Assembly (NCBI GenBank): GCA_034430515.1
Contig: DAOUEP010000045.1
Span: 1-39,902 of the forward strand
Direction: 5' to 3'
Source: DAOUEH01 sp034430515
Lineage (GTDB): Bacteria; Chloroflexota; Dehalococcoidia; Dehalococcoidales; RBG-16-60-22
Length of the DNA: 39,902 nt
In this document: piece by piece, positions 17,432 through 24,305 of the stretch
How the letters are laid out: each line of letters starts with the position of its first letter
How positions within the stretch are numbered: position 1 is the first letter of the stretch
Translations under genes and position numbers: made by a program
Notes under the pieces: generated by a model
Database searches by the model: none
What the model was told of the DNA's origin: nothing
Seen by the model: only the letters and a program-made list of their open reading frames with translations

Positions 17432-18498
17432 ACCTCCTGCCCCGAAAGCAGCCGGGCCTGCTCGTCGGCGGCCAGGGCGTCGATGAGGTCGTCAATCTCG
17501 CCTTCCATAAAGCGGGGCAGGTTGTGCAGGTTCTTGTCGATGCGGTGGTCGGAGATGCGGTCCTGTGGGTAGTTGTAGGTGCGTATCTTCTCGGCGCGCT
17601 CGCCGCTGCCCACCTGCGAGCGCCGGTCGGAGGTAATCTGCGCTTCCTGTTTCTGCCGCTCGATGTCCAGCAGGCGCGTCCGCAGCACCGCCAGGGCCTT
17701 GACCTTGTTCTGGAGCTGGGAGCGCTCGTCCTGGCAGACGACGACCATGCCGGTGGGCAGGTGGGTCATGCGGATGGCGGTGGCCACCTTGTTGACGTTC
17801 TGGCCGCCGGCCCCGCCGCTGTGGAAGACGTCCACCTTGATGTCGTCCGGGTTGATGTCGATATCCACCTCCTCGGCCTTGGGCAGGACGGCCACCGTGG
17901 CCGTGGAGGTGTGAATCCGGCCCGAGGCCTCGGTGACGGGGACGCGCTGGACGCGGTGGACGCCGCGCTCGTACTTGAGGCGGCTGTAGGCCCCCTTGCC
18001 CTTGACCTCGAAGATGATTTCCTTGAAGCCGCCCAGGCCGCTCTCGCTGAGGCTGAGGACGTCGGTCTTCCAGCCGTGGTTCTGGGCGTAGCGGGAGTAC
18101 ATGCGGAAGAGGTCGGCGGCGAAGAGGGCGGCCTCGTTGCCGCCCGTCCCCGCCCGTATTTCCATGATGATGTCCTTCCGGTCGTTGGGGTTACTGGGCA
18201 GCAGCGCCTTCTTCAGTTCTTCTTCCAGTCCATTTTGCTCCGCCTCCAGGGAGGCAATCTCCTGCCGGGCCAGGTCGGCCATCCCGGCGTCGGTCTCGCC
18301 GTCCAGCAGCGCCCGCGTCTCGGCCAGGCTCGCGGCGACGGCCCGGTAGCGGCGGTAGTGCGCCACCACCACCTCGATGCCGGCCCGCTCCTGTGCCAGT
18401 TCCTGGAGCTGGTTGAGGTCGGTGGCCACCTCGGGGCGGGCCATCTGCTCGTCCAGCTCCTGGTAGCGCTTTTCTATCCTGTCCAGCTGCTCCATCAT
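17428..18498 (-). CDS. prfA: Peptide chain release factor 1
   Basis: A 356-residue class I release factor that reads UAA and UAG. Key marks are the anticodon-mimic PVT at 187-189, which is type 1 rather than the SPF of RF2, and the catalytic GGQ at 231-233 in SGGAGGQNVNKVATA. The N-terminal coiled coil is complete. Start 18498 (or the adjacent ATG 18495) is preferred because it follows GAGGAAA and a promoter. The longer upstream frame lies within the promoter region. The window also uses UGA as a probable Sec codon (msrA). The matching RF2 gene, the one that would compete there, is not present here. Confidence 0.96.
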   Translation of the reverse strand: MMEQLDRIEKRYQELDEQMARPEVATDLNQLQELAQERAGIEVVVAHYRRYRAVAASLAETRALLDGETDAGMADLARQEIASLEAEQNGLEEELKKALLPSNPNDRKDIIMEIRAGTGGNEAALFAADLFRMYSRYAQNHGWKTDVLSLSESGLGGFKEIIFEVKGKGAYSRLKYERGVHRVQRVPVTEASGRIHTSTATVAVLPKAEEVDIDINPDDIKVDVFHSGGAGGQNVNKVATAIRMTHLPTGMVVVCQDERSQLQNKVKALAVLRTRLLDIERQKQEAQITSDRRSQVGSGERAEKIRTYNYPQDRISDHRIDKNLHNLPRFMEGEIDDLIDALAADEQARLLSGQEV

Positions 18499-18516
18499 GG
18501 CATTTTCCTCACCAAA

Positions 18517-18545
18517 ATTATAACACAGCGCCGGGGGCGCTCCAA
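18517..18545 (-). promoter_or_regulatory. prfA promoter, TTGGAG-N17-TATAAT
   Basis: On the minus strand TTGGAG (18545-18540) and TATAAT (18522-18517) are separated by 17 bp. The predicted start is near 18510, a 12-nt leader containing the ribosome-binding site. It is back to back with the acyl-CoA ligase promoter; the two -35 boxes lie 10 bp apart. Confidence 0.6.
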
Positions 18546-18555
18546 GCGGCGCAAA

Positions 18556-18585
18556 TTGACATACGGCGCCCAAATACACTATAAT
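18556..18585 (+). promoter_or_regulatory. Acyl-CoA ligase promoter, TTGACA-N18-TATAAT
   Basis: Perfect consensus boxes: TTGACA at 18556-18561 and TATAAT at 18580-18585, with 18 bp spacing. Transcription would start near 18592, leaving a leader of about 77 nt before the ATG. This is the strongest promoter seen in the window. Confidence 0.75.
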
Positions 18586-18668
18586 CAAGCGTGCGCCGGC
18601 CCGTCGGACCCCATCGCCCCACGCCTTCGTAATTCATTTGCAAAATCGATTTACAAGGAGCTACGAGG

Positions 18669-20246
18669 ATGACCATCACCGAGATACTGGCCCGCAACGC
18701 CAGACTGACACCGAAGTCCCCCGCCCTCATCGAGATAACCCCCAGCCAGGGCAAGCGGCGGGAGATAACCTGGCAGCAGTTCGACGAGCAGGCCAACCGG
18801 ATGGCCAACGCCCTCATCGCCAGGGGCGTCAAGAAAGGCGACGTCGTCGTTCACCTGATGATGAACTCCATCGAGTGGCTGGAGGCCTACTTCGGCATCC
18901 TCAAGGCGGGCGCCATCGCCGCGCCGCTCAACTTCCGCTTCATCAGCCGACAGATTAAGTACTGCGTGGACATCGCCGAGCCCAAGGCGATGATTCTGGA
19001 CGAGAGCTTTGCCGAGCGCGTCGCCGAAATCCGCGGCGAGATGCCCACCATCCAGCACTTTATCTACATCGGCGACAACCTCCCCGATGGCATGGAGACC
19101 TACGAGGACGTCGTCGCCAAGGCCTCGCCCGTCCCGCCCAAGATAGAGCTTACCGGCGAGGACGAGGCCGGTCTCTATTTTACCTCCGGCACCACCGGCG
19201 ACCCCAAGGCCACCCTGCTCTGCCACCGCTCCCTGGAGCACACCGCCGTCAACGAGAACTTCTCCCACCGCGAGACGCGCGACGACTGCTTCCTGCTCAT
19301 CCAGCCGCTCTACCACACCGGCGGCAAGATGCACTGGTTCGGCAGCCTCATCGCCGGGGGGCGGGCCGTGATGACCACCGGCGGCGAGCGCGTCACCGCC
19401 GAGCTTATCCTGGATACCATCACCAAGGAGAAGGTGACCATCTGCATGCTGCTGGTGCCCTGGCTGCAGGACATCGTGACCGCCCTCGATAGAGGCGACC
19501 TCAAGCTGGCCGACTACGACGTCAGCTCGATACGGCTGGTGCACTCCGGGGCACAGCCCATCCCGCCGGTGCTGGTGCGCCGCTTTCTCAAGTACTTCCC
19601 CGGCATTGACTACGAGGAGAACTACGGCCTCACCGAGTCCGCCGGGCCGTGCATGCACTTGGGGCTGGAGAACTTCCGCAAGCTGGGCTCGTTCGGCTAC
19701 CCCCGGCTCAACCTGGACGCCCGCGTCGTGGACGATAAGGGCAACGACGTCCCGCCCGGCACCGTGGGCGAGATGATAATCCGCGGCGCCAATATCATGA
19801 AGTGCTACTACAAGAACCCGGAGAAGACCGCCGAGACCCTGCGCGACGGCTGGCTCTATACCGGCGACCTGGTGCGCCAGGACGAGGAGGGCTTTATCTC
19901 CTACATCGACCGCAAGAAAGACCTGATTATCAGCGGCGGCGAGAACATCTTCCCCGTCGACCTGGAGGCGGCGCTCATCGGCCAGCCCGACGTCAAGGAC
20001 GTGGCCATTATCGGCATCCCCGACGACCGCTACGGCGAGGTGGTGGCCGCCGTCGTCCAGCCCAAGGACGGCGCTACCGTGACCGAGGCGGACATGAAGG
20101 CCTACTACGAGCCGCTGCTGCCCAAGTACGCCTGGCCGCGCCTTATCATCTTCGGGGACGTGCCCCGTAATCCCACCGGCAAGATTGAGAAGCCCAAGCT
20201 GCGCGAGCGCTACAAGGACGTGCGCTGGGAGCCTAAGAAGAAATAA
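18669..20246 (+). CDS. AMP-forming acyl-CoA synthetase / ligase
   Basis: A 525-residue ANL-superfamily ligase that activates a carboxylic acid with ATP and joins it to CoA. Diagnostic motifs are TSGTTGDPK at 172-180 (ATP loop), YGLTES, GWLYTGDL, the hinge region DRKKDLIISGGENIFP and the catalytic Lys in PTGKIEKPK near the C-terminus. That Lys is the residue usually acetylated to switch such enzymes off, so the sirtuin at 3333 could act on it. Length and motifs match medium- or long-chain and aromatic acid ligases alike; the substrate is not predictable here. AAGGAG lies 10 nt before the ATG. It is transcribed alone and convergent with msrA. Confidence 0.94.
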   Translation: MTITEILARNARLTPKSPALIEITPSQGKRREITWQQFDEQANRMANALIARGVKKGDVVVHLMMNSIEWLEAYFGILKAGAIAAPLNFRFISRQIKYCVDIAEPKAMILDESFAERVAEIRGEMPTIQHFIYIGDNLPDGMETYEDVVAKASPVPPKIELTGEDEAGLYFTSGTTGDPKATLLCHRSLEHTAVNENFSHRETRDDCFLLIQPLYHTGGKMHWFGSLIAGGRAVMTTGGERVTAELILDTITKEKVTICMLLVPWLQDIVTALDRGDLKLADYDVSSIRLVHSGAQPIPPVLVRRFLKYFPGIDYEENYGLTESAGPCMHLGLENFRKLGSFGYPRLNLDARVVDDKGNDVPPGTVGEMIIRGANIMKCYYKNPEKTAETLRDGWLYTGDLVRQDEEGFISYIDRKKDLIISGGENIFPVDLEAALIGQPDVKDVAIIGIPDDRYGEVVAAVVQPKDGATVTEADMKAYYEPLLPKYAWPRLIIFGDVPRNPTGKIEKPKLRERYKDVRWEPKKK

Positions 20247-20250
20247 GGCA

Positions 20251-20350
20251 AACTAAGGGCTAAGCGGCGGATGCCGCGAGGGCGTTTACCCGCCGAAGCC
20301 TTGTGCGCAGGTGGGGCCCGGGTGGGAATAGATAACCCCGATGGGGTAGG
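20251..20350 (+). repeat. Dispersed intergenic repeat, copy B
   Basis: A full-length copy of about 100 bp beginning AACTAAGGGCTAAGCGGCGG and containing CGAGGGCGTTTACCCGCCG, CCGGGTGGGAATAGATAA and CCGATGGGG. It lies between the convergent ends of the acyl-CoA ligase and msrA. The GGGCG-TTTAC-CCGCC part can form a hairpin. Confidence 0.75.
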
Positions 20351-20377
20351 GTGGAGGGGAAGTCCCCCAATCTAAAA

Positions 20378-21190
20378 TCAGGACGCCGGGCAGACCGGCG
20401 TCAGGCCGCTCGCCGTAAGCGACCGCACCGCCGCCTCGCCCTCCGGCGAAAGGCCCAGATTCTCAATATCTTTCTCCAGCGTCTCCGGCGAACCGAAACC
20501 GCCGGCGTAGCCGTTGAGCCGCGCCGCCGCCGTACTGGCCACGAAGTCGCTGAAGTCCGGGTAGATGGCGCGCAGCTCGTTGTAGAGCGACTTTTTCTGC
20601 TGCAAATAGTATTTCTGGTGGTAGTCCTCGGCGGGGTAGAACGTCCCGGCGGGGACAATGGCCGTGAGTATCGGGCGGCTCAGCCCGGCCTGGCGGCGGT
20701 CGCGGGAGGCCTCGGCCAGCTCTTGCTGCGCCTCGTTGTGGTAGAAGATAAGTGACATGTACTGGCGCGAGTAGGTGGGCTGGGTGGGGTCGTGGCTGTG
20801 CCAGAAAACGTCTAGTAATTCCTCGTAAGTTATCACCGCCGGGTCGTAGATAATCTCAATCGTCTCGCTGTGGTCGCCGAGGTCGTAGTAGGTGGGGTTT
20901 TCCCTGGTGCCGCCGGCATAGCCGACGCGGGTGCTCACCACGCCGGGCAGGCTCCCGAACCGGGAGTCGGAGCCCCAGAATCAGCCCAGGGCAAAGGTGG
21001 CCGTCTCGGTTGCGGCGGGGCGATTAGCGTCGATGGGCGGTATGGCGTATTCCTTCATCTCGGTTACCTCCGTCCCCCGGCAGGAGCCGGCCAGGGGCGC
21101 CAGGATAAGGCTCAGTAAAATCAAAATCATGGTCCCGCCGCTCAGGCGGCGGGCTGTTTTCTTAATGTATGGCCGGATATTCGCTGTCAT
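20378..21190 (-). CDS. msrA: Selenocysteine-containing methionine-S-sulfoxide reductase MsrA, probable lipoprotein
   Basis: MsrA reduces methionine-S-sulfoxide in proteins. One frame runs from 21190 to 20378 with a single in-frame TGA (20983-20981), exactly at the catalytic Cys of GCFWG: it reads ATFALG-TGA-FWG, then LPGVVSTRVGYAGG and GDHSETIEIIYDP. Decoded as Sec it is a 270-residue protein with Sec70. The only other Cys in the catalytic domain is Cys267, placed to be the resolving residue. A SECIS-like hairpin follows the TGA. The N-terminus has a hydrophobic stretch and lipobox-like LAGSC, suggesting export. An alternative in-frame ATG at 21058 has a strong GGAGGT 7 nt upstream and would give a 226-residue cytosolic form. 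It ends the FmdB-ferredoxin-msrA operon. Confidence 0.88.
20945..20980 (-). promoter_or_regulatory. Bacterial SECIS-like stem-loop directly after the msrA UGA
   Basis: Minus-strand RNA after UGA: UUCUGGGGCUCCGA, then the hairpin CUCCCG-GUU-CGGGAG (20966-20952). The loop lies 20 nt after UGA. With five pairs the loop reads GGUUC, like the GGUCU loop of E. coli fdhF, which lies at a similar distance. It falls inside the coding region, as bacterial SECIS elements do. The lower stem may extend through GGG/CCC. Confidence 0.75.
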
Positions 21191-21208
21191 CTTGGCATTA
21201 TCGGCGGG

Positions 21209-21427
21209 CTATTGGCTGACGATGCGCACCGCCTTGATGGGGCAGGCACGCACGCAGTCGCCGCAGGCGCGGCAGGCCGATGGCTCCGGCATGGGCGGGG
21301 TGTGGGGCCGCTCCTGGCGGAGCAGCCGGGACGGGCAGGCCAGCGCGGCGGCGCAGATGCCGTCCGGACAGTGCGCCGGGCGGCAGATATCGTAATCTAC
21401 CAGGGCCAGCTTGCGGGGCATCGTCAT
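21209..21427 (-). CDS. Small 2[4Fe-4S] ferredoxin resembling the ABCE1/RLI N-terminal domain
   Basis: A 72-residue protein with eight Cys in two clusters: C15-x4-C20-x4-C25-x5-C31-P and C52-x2-C55-x2-C58-x3-C62-P. The start RKLALVDYDICRP and the first Cys spacing closely resemble the Fe-S domain at the N-terminus of the ribosome-recycling ATPase ABCE1/RLI, rather than ordinary clostridial ferredoxin. Here the domain stands alone. ATG 21427 is chosen because AGGAG lies 10 nt upstream; another ATG at 21421 is possible. It lies 45 nt after the FmdB-type gene and 18 nt before msrA, so it could supply electrons for sulfoxide reduction, directly or through another carrier. The role is inference. 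Confidence 0.82.
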   Translation of the reverse strand: MTMPRKLALVDYDICRPAHCPDGICAAALACPSRLLRQERPHTPPMPEPSACRACGDCVRACPIKAVRIVSQ

Positions 21428-21472
21428 GAGTCTAAAACTCCTGGAAGCCAACGGCTTCTAGCAGCCGCTGCC

Positions 21473-21661
21473 TCAGGTGGGGAACTTCAGATTGCCGCCG
21501 GACGCCTCGCCGCCGCCGGGGCTGGAAAAGGTGGAAAGCAGCCGCTGCGCCTTGGTAGCGCCGCAGCGCGGGCAGGCCGCCTCGTCGTCGCTGGCATGGA
21601 TGCTGCGGAAATCTTCAAATCGCTCGCCGCACTCGCGGCAGCGGTACTCGTAGATGGGCAT
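21473..21661 (-). CDS. FmdB-family zinc-ribbon protein
   Basis: A 62-residue protein beginning MPIYEYRCRECG, the hallmark of the FmdB/CxxC_CxxC_SSSS regulatory-protein family. A zinc ribbon is formed by Cys8, Cys11, Cys30 and Cys33, followed by a Ser/Gly-rich tail. The founding member was linked to regulation of formylmethanofuran dehydrogenase, but the general function of these proteins is unsettled. It is the first gene of a likely operon with the ferredoxin and the selenoprotein MsrA. A CRP/FNR-type dyad and -10 box lie in the 82 nt upstream. Zinc-thiolate proteins of this kind could act as redox sensors, which would fit the operon; that is inference. Confidence 0.88.
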   Translation of the reverse strand: MPIYEYRCRECGERFEDFRSIHASDDEAACPRCGATKAQRLLSTFSSPGGGEASGGNLKFPT

Positions 21662-21700
21662 GTTCGGGCTCCTCTATCGGCTCCGTATCTCAGTTACTTA

Positions 21701-21743
21701 ATTTTACACCCCCGCAGGCCCGCCCCGCCGTGATATATGTCAC
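21701..21743 (-). promoter_or_regulatory. CRP/FNR-type operator (GTGA-N6-TCAC) and -10 of the FmdB-ferredoxin-msrA operon
   Basis: The perfect dyad GTGA-TATATG-TCAC lies at 21730-21743. On the minus strand TAAAAT at 21706-21701 is a -10 box, placing transcription start near 21695. The dyad centre is then at about -41.5, the exact class II position for CRP/FNR-family activators. The -35 region has no consensus, as expected for activator dependence. Confidence 0.6.
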
Positions 21744-21819
21744 ACAGCCTTGAGGGTATGGGAAAGTTTGAGTGCCCGTTTGATGACCGAGAACATGATT
21801 TAAGGCACGTCGGGCGCCG

Positions 21820-21894
21820 CTAGGTGAGCATGAGGACAATGCCCACGACCACCAGGATTATGCCCAGAGCCAGCAGGCCGTAGAGTAATTTCAT
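21820..21894 (-). CDS. 24-residue single-helix membrane peptide
   Basis: A short frame encoding MKLLYGLLALGIILVVVGIV followed by LMLT and a TAG stop. AGGAGGG lies 5 nt before the ATG, among the best ribosome-binding sites in the window. Twenty of 24 residues are hydrophobic, with one Lys near the N-terminus, so it would insert as a single transmembrane helix. It resembles the generic class of small hydrophobic membrane proteins that bind larger membrane complexes. It lies 132 nt downstream of corA on the same strand, and 158 nt upstream of the FmdB-type gene. A role as a regulator of CorA or of the envelope is possible but unsupported beyond position. Confidence 0.6.
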   Translation of the reverse strand: MKLLYGLLALGIILVVVGIVLMLT

Positions 21895-22026
21895 CGCGTC
21901 CCTCCTGCGGTCAATTGGCCCTACTACGGAGATAACGCCGCCACTTTGGCCGCGCTTACGTACTGATGATAGGCGTGCGCCGCGGCTTTGTCAACGGGCG
22001 GCCCGAGGGTAAGCGTAACGTTTTTA

Positions 22027-23112
22027 TTAAATCGCTTCCGGCGGCTGGGGGCTGGGCTTTTCGGCGTCCGGGTGACCGCGCAGCCGCCTGGCGTTGACGC
22101 GGAAGGGCTTTATCCAGGTCATCTTGCGCCGCCCGTGGGCGAACCAGCCGCTGGCCCAGAAGCGCCACATCAGCACCAGGATGGCCAGGCCGATGGCCCC
22201 CAGCACCGTGAAATAGCCCCACTTCCAGTGCAGCTCCGGCATGTAGTCGAAGTTCATGCCGTAGATGCCGGCCACCAGCGTCAGCGGCAGGAAGATGGTG
22301 GCTACCACCGAGAGCACCTTCATCGTCTCGTTCTGGCGGTTGGCCACCGAAGAGAGATAGGTCGCCATCGAGTTATCGGCCCGGTCGAGCAGCGTCTGGT
22401 TGAGGTCTTCGATGCGGACGACGTGGTCGTAGACATCGCGGTAGAATATCTGCGCCTCGGGCTTGATGAGGGGGAACTCTTTGCGACTGAGGCGGTTGAG
22501 CACCTCGCGCTGGGGGGCCATGACGCGGTGTACCTTGAGCGCCGAGCGTTTGAGCTTGAGGATGCCGTCGAGGATATTCGGCTGGGGACGGCTGATGACC
22601 TCTATCTCGATTTCCTCGGCGACGTCGGCCATGCGGTCGATGGTGGGCATGACGTTGTCCACCAGGGCGTCGATGACGGCGTGGGCCAGAAAGTCGGCGC
22701 CGCGGGCCATGGGGCGGCCGTCCGCCTCCACCAGGCGGCGGATTTCGTTGATGCTGTAAAGGGGGTCGTGATGGCTGGTGACGACGAAATTACAGCCGAT
22801 GTAGAGGGCCAGCTCGGCCGTTTCCACGATGTCCGATTCCTTGAGGTGGTTGACGCCGTGTACCACGATGAAAAGATAGTCGTCGAAGGCGTCAATCTTG
22901 GGCGGGTGGATATCCCGGCTCAGACAGTCCTCCACGGTGAGGTGGTGGAAGCCGAAAGTCTCCTCCAGAAACTGGCCGTCCGCCGCGTCGGGCGCGACGA
23001 TGTCCACCCAGAGCAGTCCCTGCTTAGACCGGCGTGCCCTGGCGATATCCGGCGACGTCAGGCCGCGCTGCAACTGGCCGCGCGGGGGCAGGTAATAGCC
23101 CGTAACGGGCAT
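22027..23112 (-). CDS. corA: CorA-family magnesium/divalent cation transporter
   Basis: A 361-residue CorA channel, which works as a homopentamer for Mg2+ (or Co2+, Ni2+) entry. The long cytoplasmic domain (1-265) has the family's DIVAPD and TVEDCLSRDIHPPKID sequences. Two C-terminal helices follow, with the selectivity motif GMN at 285-287 in AGIYGMNF. The periplasmic loop MPELHWKWGY also fits. The tail after helix 2 is unusually long (about 35 residues) and basic. GGGAGGTG precedes the ATG closely. It is transcribed alone from TTGACG-N17-CACAAT, divergent from the cysteine hydrolase. A zinc-exporting ZntB-like function is less likely given the plain GMN motif. Confidence 0.94.
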   Translation of the reverse strand: MPVTGYYLPPRGQLQRGLTSPDIARARRSKQGLLWVDIVAPDAADGQFLEETFGFHHLTVEDCLSRDIHPPKIDAFDDYLFIVVHGVNHLKESDIVETAELALYIGCNFVVTSHHDPLYSINEIRRLVEADGRPMARGADFLAHAVIDALVDNVMPTIDRMADVAEEIEIEVISRPQPNILDGILKLKRSALKVHRVMAPQREVLNRLSRKEFPLIKPEAQIFYRDVYDHVVRIEDLNQTLLDRADNSMATYLSSVANRQNETMKVLSVVATIFLPLTLVAGIYGMNFDYMPELHWKWGYFTVLGAIGLAILVLMWRFWASGWFAHGRRKMTWIKPFRVNARRLRGHPDAEKPSPQPPEAI

Positions 23113-23142
23113 AAGTCACCTCCCGGGGTATTCTTAGAGATA

Positions 23143-23171
23143 ATTGTGGCACCTGGACGGTGGTACGTCAA
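23143..23171 (-). promoter_or_regulatory. corA promoter, TTGACG-N17-CACAAT
   Basis: On the minus strand TTGACG (23171-23166) and CACAAT (23148-23143) are 17 bp apart. The start would be near 23136, a leader of about 24 nt containing GGGAGGTG. Confidence 0.5.
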
Positions 23172-23196
23172 GCCCGCCGGGGCTAATGCCATAGTT

Positions 23197-23226
23197 TTGT
23201 AACTATTTCCGGGTTGAGGATATAAC
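23197..23226 (+). promoter_or_regulatory. Cysteine hydrolase promoter, TTGTAA-N18-TATAAC
   Basis: TTGTAA at 23197-23202 and TATAAC at 23221-23226 with 18 bp between them. The leader would be about 57 nt. It is divergent from the corA promoter, about 26 bp away. Confidence 0.4.
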
Positions 23227-23289
23227 TATTTTATGGCCGAGGGCGGATAATCAGGGGACACTAATAACAAAGCGAAAGGGGGGTATAAA

Positions 23290-23901
23290 ATGGCTGCAGC
23301 TAAAGACGGCAAGCTGGAACTGCTGACCGATAAAAACAGCGTGCTGGCCCTGGTGGACTACCAGCCGTCGATGTTCAAGGGGGTGGCTTCCGGCGATAAG
23401 ACGATTATCCGCAACGCCGCTTACTGCGCCGCCAAGGCGGCCAGTATCCTGGATATCCCGGTGGTGCTGTCCACCATCAATCCCCAGTCCAACGGCAATT
23501 TCATCGCCGAAATCGCCGCGCTCTTCCCCAACCAGGAGATATTCGCCCGGAAGGTGCCCAGCTTCGACGCCTTTGAAGACGACCGGAACTGGAACGCCGT
23601 CAAGGCGACCGGGCGGCCCAAGCTGGTTATCTCCGGCCTATGGACCAGCATGTGTTTCGCTTACAGCGCCCTCCACGCCCTTCGGGGTGGGCTGGATGTC
23701 TACGGGCTGATGGACGCCGCCGGAGACTCGACGCCGCCGGCGCACGAATACGGCGTGGAGCGGATGCTACAGGCGGGGGTTATCCCCATCACGCTGGAAT
23801 CGTTGGTATCGGAGTGGATGCACGCCTGGACCAATCCCAAGGCCGGCGAGTTGGTGGCCGAGGTCTATTCCCGCTACGGCTACATGATAGGGATTCATTA
23901 A
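23290..23901 (+). CDS. Isochorismatase-like cysteine hydrolase
   Basis: A 203-residue enzyme of the isochorismatase-like fold. The catalytic triad is visible: Asp23 in LVDYQ, Lys88 in ARKVPSF and nucleophile Cys122 in TSMCFAY. The Cys marks the amidohydrolase branch (nicotinamidase-like or unknown amides) rather than true isochorismatases. The closest type is the YcaC-like hydrolases (DAAGDSTPPAHEYGVERM and MHAWTNPKAGEL near the end), whose substrates are unknown. It has a purine-rich AAAGGGGGG site, is a single gene, and is followed by tRNA-Lys on the opposite strand. There is no context for a pathway. Confidence 0.9.
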   Translation: MAAAKDGKLELLTDKNSVLALVDYQPSMFKGVASGDKTIIRNAAYCAAKAASILDIPVVLSTINPQSNGNFIAEIAALFPNQEIFARKVPSFDAFEDDRNWNAVKATGRPKLVISGLWTSMCFAYSALHALRGGLDVYGLMDAAGDSTPPAHEYGVERMLQAGVIPITLESLVSEWMHAWTNPKAGELVAEVYSRYGYMIGIH

Positions 23902-23981
23902 CCCGAAGGCGGGAGTATAGTTTACATAAAGACAGGGAAGTGGCGAGGGATGGATGGGTGGTTATTAGCGGGCGGGAGTGG

Positions 23982-24054
23982 TGAGCCGCACAGGACTCGA
24001 ACCTGTAACCGGATGATTAAGAGTCATCTGCTCTACCAATTGAGCTAGCGGCCC
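23982..24054 (-). tRNA. tRNA-Lys (anticodon CUU)
   Basis: On the minus strand it starts GGGCCGCTAGCTCAATTGG; the acceptor stem GGGCCGC pairs with GCGGCTC (one G-U), with discriminator A. The anticodon loop CTCTTAA gives CUU. The T-arm is CAGGTTCGAGTCCTG. It is 73 nt long with no encoded CCA. Confidence 0.97.
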
Positions 24055-24074
24055 GGGCCCGTATTACGGTAAAC

Positions 24075-24104
24075 ATTGTAGCATTCCGCGCCGGGTGGTG
24101 GCAA
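24075..24104 (-). promoter_or_regulatory. tRNA-Lys promoter, TTGCCA-N18-TACAAT
   Basis: On the minus strand TTGCCA (24104-24099) and TACAAT (24080-24075) are 18 bp apart, with a predicted start about 14 nt before the tRNA. The -10 sequence and the spacing are the same as for the tRNA-Ile gene. Confidence 0.6.
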
Positions 24105-24119
24105 GCGGGCCGGGGAGGT

Positions 24120-24305
24120 TTAGTTATGGGCGTACCGGCTCAGGCGCGCCACGTGCACCGGGGCCAGAGTATCGCCCTGGCCGGTGAGCATGCCCTTGAC
24201 GTCGGGGGTGGCCTCCGGGACGTCGCCGGCCTTTTCCGGGGCGGCTGCGGCACCGGCGGTCTTACCGGCTTTGTCCTTGCGCCGGGTTATCCACAGTATT
24301 ATCAT
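24120..24305 (-). CDS. 61-residue protein coupled to a degenerate receiver, function unknown
   Basis: A small frame whose ATG overlaps the stop of the upstream receiver gene as ATGA. It encodes MIILWITRRKDKAGKTAG, then an Ala/Pro/Glu-rich linker, then GMLTGQGDTLAPVHVARLSR. The N-terminus has a few hydrophobic residues followed by a basic cluster, too short for a normal membrane anchor. I do not recognise a family. Translational coupling suggests it works with the receiver, for example as a binding partner or docking peptide. It ends 15 nt before the tRNA-Lys promoter region. It is probably real because of the overlap, but no conserved motif supports it. Confidence 0.5.
   Translation of the reverse strand: MIILWITRRKDKAGKTAGAAAAPEKAGDVPEATPDVKGMLTGQGDTLAPVHVARLSRYAHN

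Noticed and set aside
17524..18672. Long plus-strand frame (382 residues) opposite prfA
   Set aside because: Low-complexity Ala/Gly/Val/Leu composition with no family resemblance; prfA on the other strand has all RF1 motifs.
20378..20941. Truncated MsrA pseudogene lacking the active-site motif
   Set aside because: The missing N-terminus, including FWG and the conserved flanks, is present in the same frame before this point. Only one TGA interrupts it, exactly at the catalytic residue, and a SECIS-like hairpin follows.
21988..23202. 404-residue plus-strand frame opposite corA
   Set aside because: It mirrors corA codons and has no recognisable domain; corA is complete with its GMN motif.
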